A DNA stretch of 64,000 bases. Source: an uncultured Verrucomicrobia subdivision 3 bacterium. GTDB lineage: Bacteria; Verrucomicrobiota; Verrucomicrobiia; Limisphaerales; UBA11358. Below, in pieces: positions 52,892-60,260 of the stretch; positions within the stretch are counted from its first letter, which is position 1, and every line of letters begins with the position of its first letter. The translations under genes and the position numbers were made by a program. Where the stretch lies: the NCBI GenBank assembly GCA_903858275.1, contig CAIOIC010000136.1:1-64000 (forward strand), in the 5' to 3' direction. Under the pieces are notes generated by a model, which worked only from the letters and a program-made list of their open reading frames with translations, had not been told where the DNA came from and did not search any database.

Positions 52892-54313
52892 ATGGAAACT
52901 ATCAAAACGGAAATCGTGGTGGTCGGTGCCGGTCCCGGCGGATATGCCGCGGCCTTTTATGCCGCCGACCTTGGCAAGAAAGTCGTTCTCATCGAGCGCG
53001 AAAAACGCCTCGGCGGCGTTTGTCTCAACTGGGGCTGCATCCCGTCCAAAGCGCTGCTGTATGCCACGCACCAGCTCGTCGTCGCCCGTGAATCCGCCCA
53101 TCGCGGCATCACGTTCGCCGAGCCGAAGGTGGATTTGAACCAGATGCGCGCGTGGAAAGAATCCATTTTGGAAAAACTTGCCAATGGCGTCGCCGCGCTG
53201 GCGAAGATGCGCAATGTGACCGTCATCAAAGGCCGCGCCTATTTTGAAGGCTCGCAGAAGCTGCGGGTTGAGACCGAAGCCGGCCAGCAATTTGTGGAAT
53301 ACGAGACGGCCATTCTCGCCGCCGGCTCCAACGCGGCCATGCCCAAAGCTTTTGACCTGGGCAATCCGCGCGTGATGACCGCCACCGAGGCGCTCAACAT
53401 CGAGGACGTTCCCGAAAATCTGCTCGTCATCGGCGGTGGATTTATCGGCATGGAAATGGGCACCGTCTATGCCGCCCTCGGCAGCAAGGTGACGCTGGCC
53501 GAGGCGTTGGACAACATTCTCTCCATTGCCGATCCCGACCTCGCGCGTCCGGTGGTGGCTGTGGCGAAAAAGGCGTTCAAGGAAATCCGCCTCAAGACGC
53601 GTGTCAACAAGATGTCCACCGTCGGCAAGCATATCAAAGTGGAGATGGAATATAACGGCCAGAAGGTTGAGGAGCTTTACGACCGCGTGCTTGTGGCGCT
53701 CGGTCGCGTGCCCAACAGCACCGACATCGGTCTCGAAAACACCGGTGTGCAGTTGGATGAAAAAGGTTTCGTCAAGGTCAACAATCAGCAGAAAACTGAC
53801 GACCCGAATATTTACGCCATCGGCGACATTGTCGGGGGCGCGTTGCTGGCGCACAAGGCGCACAAGGAAGCGCGCATCGCCGTGGAAAACATCAATGGCG
53901 AACATGTGGTGAACGAAAACATCGTCATTCCAGCGGTTGCCTTCACCGATCCCGAACTGGCGTGGTGTGGTTTGACCGAGCAGGAAGCAAAGGCAAAGGG
54001 GATTCCATACGAAGTCGCCAAGTTCCCGTGGAGCGCCTCCGGTCGCGCGTTGTCGTTTGACCGCACGGACGGCATCACCAAGATGCTGATTGATCCGGAG
54101 AGCGAACGCGTGCTGGGCGTGGGCATCTGCGGTTCCAACGCCGGCGAACTCATCGGTGAAGCGACGCTCGCAATGGAAATGGGCGCGACCGCCGAGGATA
54201 TTGCGCTGACGGTGCACCCGCATCCGACGCTTTCCGAAACATTGATGGAATGTGCCGAGGCTTTTTACGGGCACGCCACTCACACCATCGCGCGCAAGAA
54301 ACCGATGCTGTAA
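52892..54313 (+). CDS. lpdA: Dihydrolipoamide dehydrogenase (E3)
   Basis: 473 residues from the ATG at 52892; a GTG at 52853 would add 13 residues not found in the family. The FAD motif is VVVGAGPGGYAAAFYAADLG and the redox-active disulfide is Cys44/Cys49 in GGVCLNWGCIPSKAL. The NAD motif is LLVIGGGFIGMEMGTVYAAL, and the catalytic His-Glu pair is in HPHPTLSETLME near the end. It reoxidises the lipoyl groups of E2 and passes electrons to NAD. It is 85 bases behind the E2 gene, so probably on the same transcript. A strong bidirectional terminator lies just after it. The leader holds TTCGCGGAAA, also seen before glnS. Confidence 0.94.
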   Translation: METIKTEIVVVGAGPGGYAAAFYAADLGKKVVLIEREKRLGGVCLNWGCIPSKALLYATHQLVVARESAHRGITFAEPKVDLNQMRAWKESILEKLANGVAALAKMRNVTVIKGRAYFEGSQKLRVETEAGQQFVEYETAILAAGSNAAMPKAFDLGNPRVMTATEALNIEDVPENLLVIGGGFIGMEMGTVYAALGSKVTLAEALDNILSIADPDLARPVVAVAKKAFKEIRLKTRVNKMSTVGKHIKVEMEYNGQKVEELYDRVLVALGRVPNSTDIGLENTGVQLDEKGFVKVNNQQKTDDPNIYAIGDIVGGALLAHKAHKEARIAVENINGEHVVNENIVIPAVAFTDPELAWCGLTEQEAKAKGIPYEVAKFPWSASGRALSFDRTDGITKMLIDPESERVLGVGICGSNAGELIGEATLAMEMGATAEDIALTVHPHPTLSETLMECAEAFYGHATHTIARKKPML

Positions 54314-54328
54314 TTCTTATCTAAAACT

Positions 54329-54362
54329 AAACCCGCCATCGGCATAGGCTGATGGCGGGTTT
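54329..54362. terminator. Bidirectional rho-independent terminator between lpdA and glnS
   Basis: AAACCCGCCATC and GATGGCGGGTTT form a perfect 12-bp stem with a 10-base loop, followed by TTATTGTTTC on the + strand and preceded by A-rich sequence that gives T residues on the minus strand. It lies between two convergent genes, so it can stop transcription from both sides. Confidence 0.9.
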
Positions 54363-54397
54363 ATTGTTTCAAAATCCCGTTACCGAAAAATGGCGGA

Positions 54398-56200
54398 TCA
54401 CTTTTTCTGCGCCTCTTTCGCCCACGCGTCTTTCAGGGTAATGGTGCGATTGAAGACGAGCTTGCCCGGCTGGGCATCCAAGTCCAACGCGAAGTAGGCG
54501 AGCCGCTCAAATTGATAGCGTTCCGCCACCGTTGCGCCTTTTAAACACGGTTCGCACTTCGCGGTGATGACTTCGAGCGAGTGCGGGTTGAGATGCTTCT
54601 TGAAATCGCCATCGGCATCCGGTTCCGCCACCGTGAAGAGCCGGTCATAGAGGCGCACTTCCGCGTCCACGGCGTGCGCGGCGCTGACCCAATGGATGGT
54701 GCCCTTGACCTTGCGCGCGGAAGTCGCGCCGCCCATCTTGCTGTCCAGATCCGCCGTGCAGCGCAGTTCCATCAGGTTGCCGCTGGCGTCCTTGACCACT
54801 TCCTCGCACTTGATGATGTAGGCGTATTTCAAGCGCACTTCGCCGCCCGGCTTGAGGCGGAAAAACTTCGGCGGCGGCACCTCGGCAAAATCGTCGCGCT
54901 CGATGTAAAGTTCCCGGCTGAACGGGACTTTGCGTTTGCCCGCGGTTTCGTCCTCGGGATTGTTCGTGGCGTCGAGTTCCTCTACCTTGCCCTCGGGAAA
55001 ATTCGTGATGACGATCTTGATGGGCCGCAGCACGGCGAGGCGGCGCTGGGAGCGTTTGTTCAAATCCTCGCGGATGGCGAATTCCAGCACGCTCACGTCC
55101 GTGATGCCGTTGTATTTCGTGATGCCGATGTTGTAAGCGAAGTTGCGCAAGGCTTGCGCCGTTACTCCGCGGCGGCGGATGCCGCAGATGGTCGGCATGC
55201 GCGGATCATCCCAGCCGGTGACGAGATGTTCGTCCACCAGTTGCATGAGCTTGCGCTTGCTCAACACGGTGTAACCAAGCGCGAGCCGGGCAAACTCATA
55301 TTGATGGGGCAGGGGGCGCGGCAGTGCGAGGCTTTCCAAAATCCAGTCGTAAAGCGGGCGATGCACCTCAAATTCCAGTGTGCAAATCGAGTGCGTGATG
55401 CCTTCGATGTAATCGCTCAAACAATGCGCGAAGTCATACATCGGGTAGATGCACCATTTCTTGCCGGTCTGGTGATGCTCGACGTGCTTGATGCGGTAGA
55501 GTAGGGGATCGCGCAGCCAGATGTTCGGCGCGGAGGCGTCAATCTTGGCGCGCAGGGTGCGGATTCCGTCGGCGAACTCGCCCGCCTTCATGCGCTGGAA
55601 GAGGTCGAGGTTTTCCTCGGCGGTGCGGTTGCGGAAGGGGCTTTCCAAGCCGTTACGCCGGTATTCGTCGGTCTGATCCGGCGTCAGGTCGCAGACAAAG
55701 GCTTTGCCTTTCTCAATCAACTCCTCGGCGTAATCGTAAATCTGGTCGAAATAATCCGAGGCGTAAAAGGGCTCGAAGTTTTCGCCTTGGCGTTGTTCGC
55801 GGTCTGCCTGGGTGGCGGCCGGCAAATAGAAATCGCGTTTGCCGTCTTCGGCCAGCGTCTCGGGCGACATGCCTTTCGCCTTGAGGCCAAGCTGGTCGTC
55901 CGCCCACGCGCTGATGAGCCAGTTCACGTCCGCCTGGATGGACTCGACGTATTCGATGTCTTCCTTCGCCGGATTCGTGTCGTCCATGCGCAGATTACAG
56001 ATGCCGCCGAACTCGCGGGCGATGCCGAAGTTGAGGCAGATGCTTTTCGCGTGGCCGATGTGGAGATAGCCGTTCGGCTCCGGCGGAAAGCGCGTGTGGA
56101 TGCGCGGATATTTCTGTTTCGCCACGTGCGCGGCGACGATGTCGCGGATGAAATCAGACGGCGCGGCGGGTGCGGTGGAATCTTCGTTTTCCAGACTCAT
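54398..56200 (-). CDS. glnS: Glutaminyl-tRNA synthetase
   Basis: 600 residues. The class I signature [15 protein letters not shown] is at 39-53 and the KMSKS-like loop is VLSKRKL. The anticodon-binding beta-barrels fill the C-terminal third. It charges tRNA-Gln with glutamine. Compared with E. coli GlnRS there are about 42 extra residues (roughly 97-146) between DVNWLI and YASDYFDQ, at the position of a short loop in the acceptor-binding region. The insert contains [20 protein letters not shown]. It seems to be a lineage trait rather than an error, as the frame is clean. A direct GlnRS implies the indirect amidation route may be unnecessary for Gln. The start ATG follows a GGAA. Confidence 0.95.
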   Translation of the reverse strand: MSLENEDSTAPAAPSDFIRDIVAAHVAKQKYPRIHTRFPPEPNGYLHIGHAKSICLNFGIAREFGGICNLRMDDTNPAKEDIEYVESIQADVNWLISAWADDQLGLKAKGMSPETLAEDGKRDFYLPAATQADREQRQGENFEPFYASDYFDQIYDYAEELIEKGKAFVCDLTPDQTDEYRRNGLESPFRNRTAEENLDLFQRMKAGEFADGIRTLRAKIDASAPNIWLRDPLLYRIKHVEHHQTGKKWCIYPMYDFAHCLSDYIEGITHSICTLEFEVHRPLYDWILESLALPRPLPHQYEFARLALGYTVLSKRKLMQLVDEHLVTGWDDPRMPTICGIRRRGVTAQALRNFAYNIGITKYNGITDVSVLEFAIREDLNKRSQRRLAVLRPIKIVITNFPEGKVEELDATNNPEDETAGKRKVPFSRELYIERDDFAEVPPPKFFRLKPGGEVRLKYAYIIKCEEVVKDASGNLMELRCTADLDSKMGGATSARKVKGTIHWVSAAHAVDAEVRLYDRLFTVAEPDADGDFKKHLNPHSLEVITAKCEPCLKGATVAERYQFERLAYFALDLDAQPGKLVFNRTITLKDAWAKEAQKK

Positions 56201-56272
56201 AAATTTCCGCGAAGGTTAACAAAGAAAACCGCGCTTGTCCAAAAATGTCGTCCTCCCTCTGTGGCGGAACTT

Positions 56273-56342
56273 GGTGAGGCGAGCGTCCTCGCGAGTTGGG
56301 CATTGCCTTGATCATGCGGCTCGCGAGGACGCTCGCCCCACC
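56273..56342. repeat. Large inverted repeat (23-bp arms) between glnS and a GNAT gene
   Basis: The left arm 56273-56295 (GGTGAGGCGAGCGTCCTCGC then GAG) and the right arm 56320-56342 are reverse complements with one mismatch in 23 bases. The spacer is 24 bases. It lies upstream of glnS and downstream of the GNAT gene, both on the minus strand. It lacks a T-run, so it is more like a dispersed REP-type element than a terminator. I believe similar GCGAGCGTCCTCGCGAG units recur in related genomes, but have not checked. Confidence 0.8.
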
Positions 56343-56375
56343 GGTTTTCCAAATTGAGCCTCTACTTGCGCCCGG

Positions 56376-56966
56376 TCACCCGCCCACGCCGGCGTATTCC
56401 TCATCTGTCTTGAGTTCGAGGCCCATGAGGACGTAATCGTGCGTGATGGCCTGCATGTCCTTGACGTAGTCGTCGAGCCGAACAAGTTGGTTAAAGCCGA
56501 GCATGGCAAACATTTTCATTGCCGCTTCCTGTTCGGCGATGAAGGCCGCCTCGACTTTTTCCAGGCCGGCGCGGCGGGCGATGTCGAGGGTTTCGTTGAC
56601 AAGCGCTCGCGCCAGACCGATGCCGCGAAAATCCGGGTGCACCAGCACGCTGACGCGACCGATATGCCGCTTCCAGCCGCCGAGCCGCTGATGCAGCGTG
56701 GCCACGCCCACAATTTTTCCGTCAATCACGCCGAGCAGTGGCAGGTTGCGGCCCACGTCAATGTTCTTGCACCAGTCGCGGATGAGCTTGATGTCCTGCA
56801 CGCGGTGCTTGATGAACATCCGTTCGCGCTCCGGGATATCGAGGAACAACTGGTGAAAAGCCTTCTCATCGTCCGCCTTGAGCGGCCGCAGCACGGCTTT
56901 TTTGCCGTCCTTCAATTTGATGGTTTTGGGGAATTTCTGGAGTTCAAGTTCGATACTGAATGACAT
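56376..56966 (-). CDS. GNAT-family N-acetyltransferase
   Basis: 196 residues from the ATG at 56966, which has a good ribosome binding site (AAAGGAAAC) eight bases before it, one of few in the window; a further upstream in-frame start at 57014 adds an arginine-rich stretch and is rejected. After a short lead-in the GNAT fold runs from AVLRPLKADDEKAFHQLFLD. The acetyl-CoA loop is VSVLVHPDFRGIGLARALVN (about 118-137). MKMFAMLGFNQL is the last core strand. Several bacterial homologues fused to CoA-ligase domains acetylate proteins, but this one is single-domain. The substrate is unknown. Confidence 0.85.
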   Translation of the reverse strand: MSFSIELELQKFPKTIKLKDGKKAVLRPLKADDEKAFHQLFLDIPERERMFIKHRVQDIKLIRDWCKNIDVGRNLPLLGVIDGKIVGVATLHQRLGGWKRHIGRVSVLVHPDFRGIGLARALVNETLDIARRAGLEKVEAAFIAEQEAAMKMFAMLGFNQLVRLDDYVKDMQAITHDYVLMGLELKTDEEYAGVGG

Positions 56967-57225
56967 AAGTTTCCTTTGCTGACGAACTTTGCGCCGGAAG
57001 CGCTCTTCGCGCAATCAAAATATTCAGCCTCGCGCCGGCATGGTGATGGTTGATTCAGGGGGCGGTGGCGGGGGAAAACTGGGTCGCGCGAAGTCCGCGA
57101 AGGAAACGAAGAAAATAACTGCGGACGATGTTTATTAAACCGGCGGGAGTGCTTCCGCATTGCCCCGTCATTTCTCCGGCCTGGCTTCGACTTCGTCCCC
57201 TTCGCATGACATCTGCAAGGTTTTG

Positions 57226-57561
57226 TCATTTGGTCTGGCGGCAACTGGCCGCCAGCCAGGTGAGATATTTTTGATTGCCCGCCGCGAGCGGCAGCACCAG
57301 AAACTCCGGCGTGTCGTAGGGATGCCGGGCGAGCACCAGCTTTTCCAACGCCGCGAGCCTGGACTTTTGGGTTTTGAGTACCAGCAAAACCTCCGGGCCG
57401 GATTCCATTTTCCCCTGCCACCAGTAATGCGACTCGATTTTGGGGATGAGATTGGCGCAGGCGATGAGTTTGGCCGCCAAGGCCGCCTTGGCCAGCGCGC
57501 GGGCCGTTTTCAAATCCGGCGCGGTGACGAGGACGAGGGCAAAGCTGGTGGCAGGTTTCAT
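57226..57561 (-). CDS. cutA: CutA1-type divalent-cation tolerance protein
   Basis: 111 residues, the usual size of a CutA trimer subunit. The ferredoxin-like fold shows LVLVTAPDLKTARALAKAAL, then the signature CANLIPKIESHYWWQGKMES (about 35-54), EVLLVLKTQKSRLAALEKLV and HPYDTPEFLVLPLAAGNQKY. CutA is linked to copper tolerance in E. coli, though its real role is unclear. The gene stands alone between a GNAT gene and an AT-rich small gene. The 259 bases between its end and the GNAT start hold no gene that I can see. Confidence 0.93.
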   Translation of the reverse strand: MKPATSFALVLVTAPDLKTARALAKAALAAKLIACANLIPKIESHYWWQGKMESGPEVLLVLKTQKSRLAALEKLVLARHPYDTPEFLVLPLAAGNQKYLTWLAASCRQTK

Positions 57562-57606
57562 TTGGCGAAATTAAACGTATTTTTTAAAAAATCACTAAAT
57601 ACACCA

Positions 57607-57888
57607 TTACTCATTCGTTTTGTTCCATGCTCTCAAATAAAAAAGCATACTTACGCCAAACGTTATTAAAATAATGCTAAGACTTGGAATTACGCGGTAT
57701 AGAAACGATTTAATTATATTCACTAAGCTGGCAATAACTTCGGGGCTAGGTTTTAAATGGATAATGTTTTCAAGCCAGCTTTGGATATTGAAATAAAAAA
57801 GAGCTATCATCAAAAGGAAGACTGCGCCGGCAAATATTGAAGACACAGACAAGAATATCGCATGCTTGCGTGCTTTGTTAACATTCAT
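57607..57888 (-). CDS. Small membrane protein of unknown function
   Basis: 93 residues with two hydrophobic segments, about 10-33 (AIFLSVSSIFAGAVFLLMIA) and 66-86 (VIPSLSIILITFGVSMLFYL), and a loop containing SPEVIASLVNIIKSFLYRV between them. I do not recognise a family. The DNA from about 57560 to 57890 is clearly richer in A and T than its neighbours, and the codon use differs in kind (many ATA, TTA and AAA codons), which hints at transfer from elsewhere. A weak ribosome binding site (GGCGAG) precedes the ATG. It diverges from rsmI. Confidence 0.6.
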   Translation of the reverse strand: MNVNKARKHAIFLSVSSIFAGAVFLLMIALFYFNIQSWLENIIHLKPSPEVIASLVNIIKSFLYRVIPSLSIILITFGVSMLFYLRAWNKTNE

Positions 57889-57979
57889 ATTGCTCGCCTT
57901 CGTTAATCTGAGTTTGTCCGTGGTATTTCATTCAACAAATCCGGTTTATTTCACGCCGGTTTTCTGTTTAAGTCAAGCC

Positions 57980-58681
57980 ATGGACGCCGCCTCATTGCCG
58001 CCGCTCACCGCAAGCACGCTTTACCTCGTCGCCACGCCTATCGGCAATCTGGAGGACATCACGCTCCGCGCCCTCCGCGTCCTACGCGAGTGCGATGTGG
58101 TGGCCGCCGAGGACACGCGCCGCTCCGGCCAGTTGCTGAAACATTTTGAAATCTCCAAACCGCTGTTGAGCTATTTCCAGTTCAACGAGGCCAAGCGCAG
58201 CGAGGAAATCATCGAGCGCCTCCGGCGGGGCGAGAAGGTTGCGCTGGTCACGGACGCCGGCAGTCCCGGCATCAGCGATCCCGGCGAACGCGTGGTGAAA
58301 GCCGCCATCGCCGCCGGTTTCCGCGTGGAAGCGGTGGTCGGCGCCTGCGCGCTGGTCGGCGCGCTCACGGCGAGCGGCCTGCCGACGGAGGAATTCCATT
58401 TCGTCGGTTTTCTCCCGCATAAATCCGGCCAGCGGCGGAATCAGTTGGAATCGCTCAAGACGGTTCCCGGCACTTTGGTGTTCTATGAATCACCGTATCG
58501 CATCGAGAAGCTGCTGGGCGAATTGAACGAGGTCTATCCCGAACGCGACGTGGTGCTGGCGCGGGAGCTGACGAAGAAGTTCGAGGAATTTCTGCATGGC
58601 AAACCAGCGGAGCTGCTGGCCATTGCCCAAAAGCGAAGTCTGAAAGGGGAGTTCGTGGTGCTGGTGTCCGGGCAGAGTTGA
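57980..58681 (+). CDS. rsmI: 16S rRNA (cytidine-1402-2'-O)-methyltransferase RsmI
   Basis: 233 residues from the ATG at 57980; an upstream in-frame ATG at 57866 would overlap the divergent gene and add a non-family hydrophobic stretch, so it is rejected. The tetrapyrrole-methylase fold shows TLYLVATPIGNLEDITLRAL, VVAAEDTRRSGQLLKHF, VALVTDAGSPGISDPG and the SAM-binding region FVGFLPHKSGQRRNQL. It methylates the ribose of C1402 in 16S rRNA with SAM, together with RsmH. It is slightly shorter than the E. coli protein (286), lacking some of the C-terminal part. It converges on the alpha/beta hydrolase gene with five bases between them. Confidence 0.93.
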   Translation: MDAASLPPLTASTLYLVATPIGNLEDITLRALRVLRECDVVAAEDTRRSGQLLKHFEISKPLLSYFQFNEAKRSEEIIERLRRGEKVALVTDAGSPGISDPGERVVKAAIAAGFRVEAVVGACALVGALTASGLPTEEFHFVGFLPHKSGQRRNQLESLKTVPGTLVFYESPYRIEKLLGELNEVYPERDVVLARELTKKFEEFLHGKPAELLAIAQKRSLKGEFVVLVSGQS

Positions 58682-58686
58682 GCGGA

Positions 58687-59448
58687 CTATTTGGAAACCC
58701 ATTCCAGAATCTGTTCCGCCGATGCTTTCGAGGCGGTGCCGAGGACGTTGTGGTCGGCGCGGCCGATGATTTTGTAAGCGCGCAGGGCGGGACAGTTTTT
58801 CTTCACCCAACTCCGCACCAGCGGCCACGGCACAATCGGATCCAGCCAGCCGGTCAGGCAAAAGATGGGCACCGTGGTTTTTCTGGCCGCCTCGCGCGGG
58901 TCGTTCTCAGCAATCAAATGCAGGCGATGCTGCGCAGCCCGGCGGTCAAGCTCTGTCCGGCGCGACACAAATTCATCAATGGCGGCCAGTGCTTGAGGCG
59001 AACGACGGTAACGGTAGCGCGCGATTTTCGTCCAACTGAACAGAACCCACACCACGATTGCCAGCGGGATTGTCCCGATCAGGATTTCCATCAGCCGGAT
59101 GGCCCCATGCAGCGGATGCTTCACGAAGCCGCCGGCCAGAATCATGCCCTGCGCCGGAAATTTTCCGCGCGCGATCAGTGGCCAGACGATCTGTGAGCCG
59201 TAGGATTCGCCGAGCAGCCAGCCGGTGGTGATGCCGTTTTTCTCCAGCGCGGATTCGATGGCCGCCGCGTAATCGTCCAGCGACCAGTCCAGCGTGCGGG
59301 GATAGGTGAACTCCACAAACCGCGCCCGGCCGGCGAGTGCCCGGCGGAAACCGCCGATGATCGTCCAGTCGCCGTGCAGGCCGGGCAGGTAAATCAATGT
59401 CGGCAGCGAGGCGTCGCCGTGGATACGGAGTTGAAGTTCTTCTGGCAT
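58687..59448 (-). CDS. Alpha/beta-hydrolase
   Basis: 253 residues. The oxyanion region is YLPGLHGDWTIIGGF, the nucleophile elbow GESYGS near 80-85, the acid probably Asp in GWLDPIVPW and the histidine in GRADHNVLG. The lid region contains a hydrophobic stretch (LMEILIGTIPLAIVVWVLF, about 119-137) that could touch the membrane. The substrate cannot be predicted. It is the last of four genes on the minus strand with gaps of 1, 4 and 4 bases, so it is very likely translated from the same mRNA as tatD. Confidence 0.85.
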   Translation of the reverse strand: MPEELQLRIHGDASLPTLIYLPGLHGDWTIIGGFRRALAGRARFVEFTYPRTLDWSLDDYAAAIESALEKNGITTGWLLGESYGSQIVWPLIARGKFPAQGMILAGGFVKHPLHGAIRLMEILIGTIPLAIVVWVLFSWTKIARYRYRRSPQALAAIDEFVSRRTELDRRAAQHRLHLIAENDPREAARKTTVPIFCLTGWLDPIVPWPLVRSWVKKNCPALRAYKIIGRADHNVLGTASKASAEQILEWVSK

Positions 59449-59452
59449 AACC

Positions 59453-60256
59453 TCACAGTTTCGGGAAAAATTCTTCCGCCGTCCGGCAGGTCGCGTCGCT
59501 CAACTCATCGAGCGAACACAGTTTCACTTGCGCGATGGTTTCGGAGATTTCCTTCACGAAGGCCGGTTCGCAACGTTTGCCGCGATGCGGCACCGGCGCG
59601 AGATACGGGCAATCCGTTTCCAGCATGAATTTGTCCAGCGGCGTCGCGGCCACGGCGTCCCGGATATTCTGGCCGTTCTTGAAGGTGACGATGCCGGTGT
59701 AGCTGACGAGCGAGCCGATCTCCAAAATCTGTTTCAGCCTTTCCAAGCTTTCGCCATAGCAATGAAAAACGCCGCGCGTTTTGCCGGCGAAAGTTTTGAG
59801 CTGCGCCAGGGTGTCATCGAACGAAGCGCGCTGGTGGATGATGCAGTTCAATCCAAGTTCGGCGGCGATTTCGAGCTGTTGCTGGAAAATATCCGCCTGC
59901 CGGTTTTTGAAGTGGGTGTCGTCAGCCGCCGTGCCGCCGTTTGCGCTCGGCATCCGGAAATAATCGAGCCCGGTTTCGCCGATGGCGACGACCTTGGGGT
60001 GCCGGGCGAGTTCGCGCAGGGCGGGGCGGAGGTCGGCGGGAGCTTCGAGCGCTTCGTTCGGATGCCAGCCGACCGCGGCGTAGATGGCCGGATATTTTTC
60101 GGCGAGCGCCACCGCGCGGCGGCTGCTGTCGAGGCTGGTGCCGATGGAAATGATTCTGGCAATCCCGGCGGCTTGGGCGCGGGCGATGACTTCGGGGAAA
60201 TCCTTCTCGTATTCGGGATAATCCAGATGCGCGTGAGTGTCGAAAAATACGGCCAT
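59453..60256 (-). CDS. tatD: TatD-family metal-dependent DNase
   Basis: 267 residues from the ATG at 60256; an earlier in-frame start at 60382 would lie inside the upstream gene. TatD signatures are FFDTHAHLDYPEYE at the start, AVGWHPNEA, AIGETGLDY near 90-98, and MLETDCPYLAPVPHRGKRC with the metal-binding aspartate. The histidines in IIHQRA and GVFHCYG complete the two-metal site. These enzymes have 3'-5' exonuclease activity and have been linked to repair after oxidative damage. It is third in the four-gene minus-strand operon, four bases after the TIGR03790-type gene. Confidence 0.92.
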   Translation of the reverse strand: MAVFFDTHAHLDYPEYEKDFPEVIARAQAAGIARIISIGTSLDSSRRAVALAEKYPAIYAAVGWHPNEALEAPADLRPALRELARHPKVVAIGETGLDYFRMPSANGGTAADDTHFKNRQADIFQQQLEIAAELGLNCIIHQRASFDDTLAQLKTFAGKTRGVFHCYGESLERLKQILEIGSLVSYTGIVTFKNGQNIRDAVAATPLDKFMLETDCPYLAPVPHRGKRCEPAFVKEISETIAQVKLCSLDELSDATCRTAEEFFPKL

Positions 60257-60260
60257 GGTA

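Noticed and set aside
52847-54283. A 478-codon open frame on the strand opposite lpdA, and similar long frames opposite other genes (for example 22247-23593, 32588-33841, 4534-5736 and 712-1707).
   Set aside because: They mirror strongly supported genes, have no signal peptides, motifs or ribosome binding sites, and their composition is what a GC-rich coding strand produces in its complement.
54581-55504. A 307-codon open frame on the + strand opposite glnS.
   Set aside because: glnS has complete family motifs along its length; the opposite frame shows no recognisable protein features.
57866-57979. N-terminal extension of RsmI with a hydrophobic stretch from an upstream ATG.
   Set aside because: It overlaps the divergent small gene and is not part of the RsmI family; the ATG at 57980 gives the normal start.
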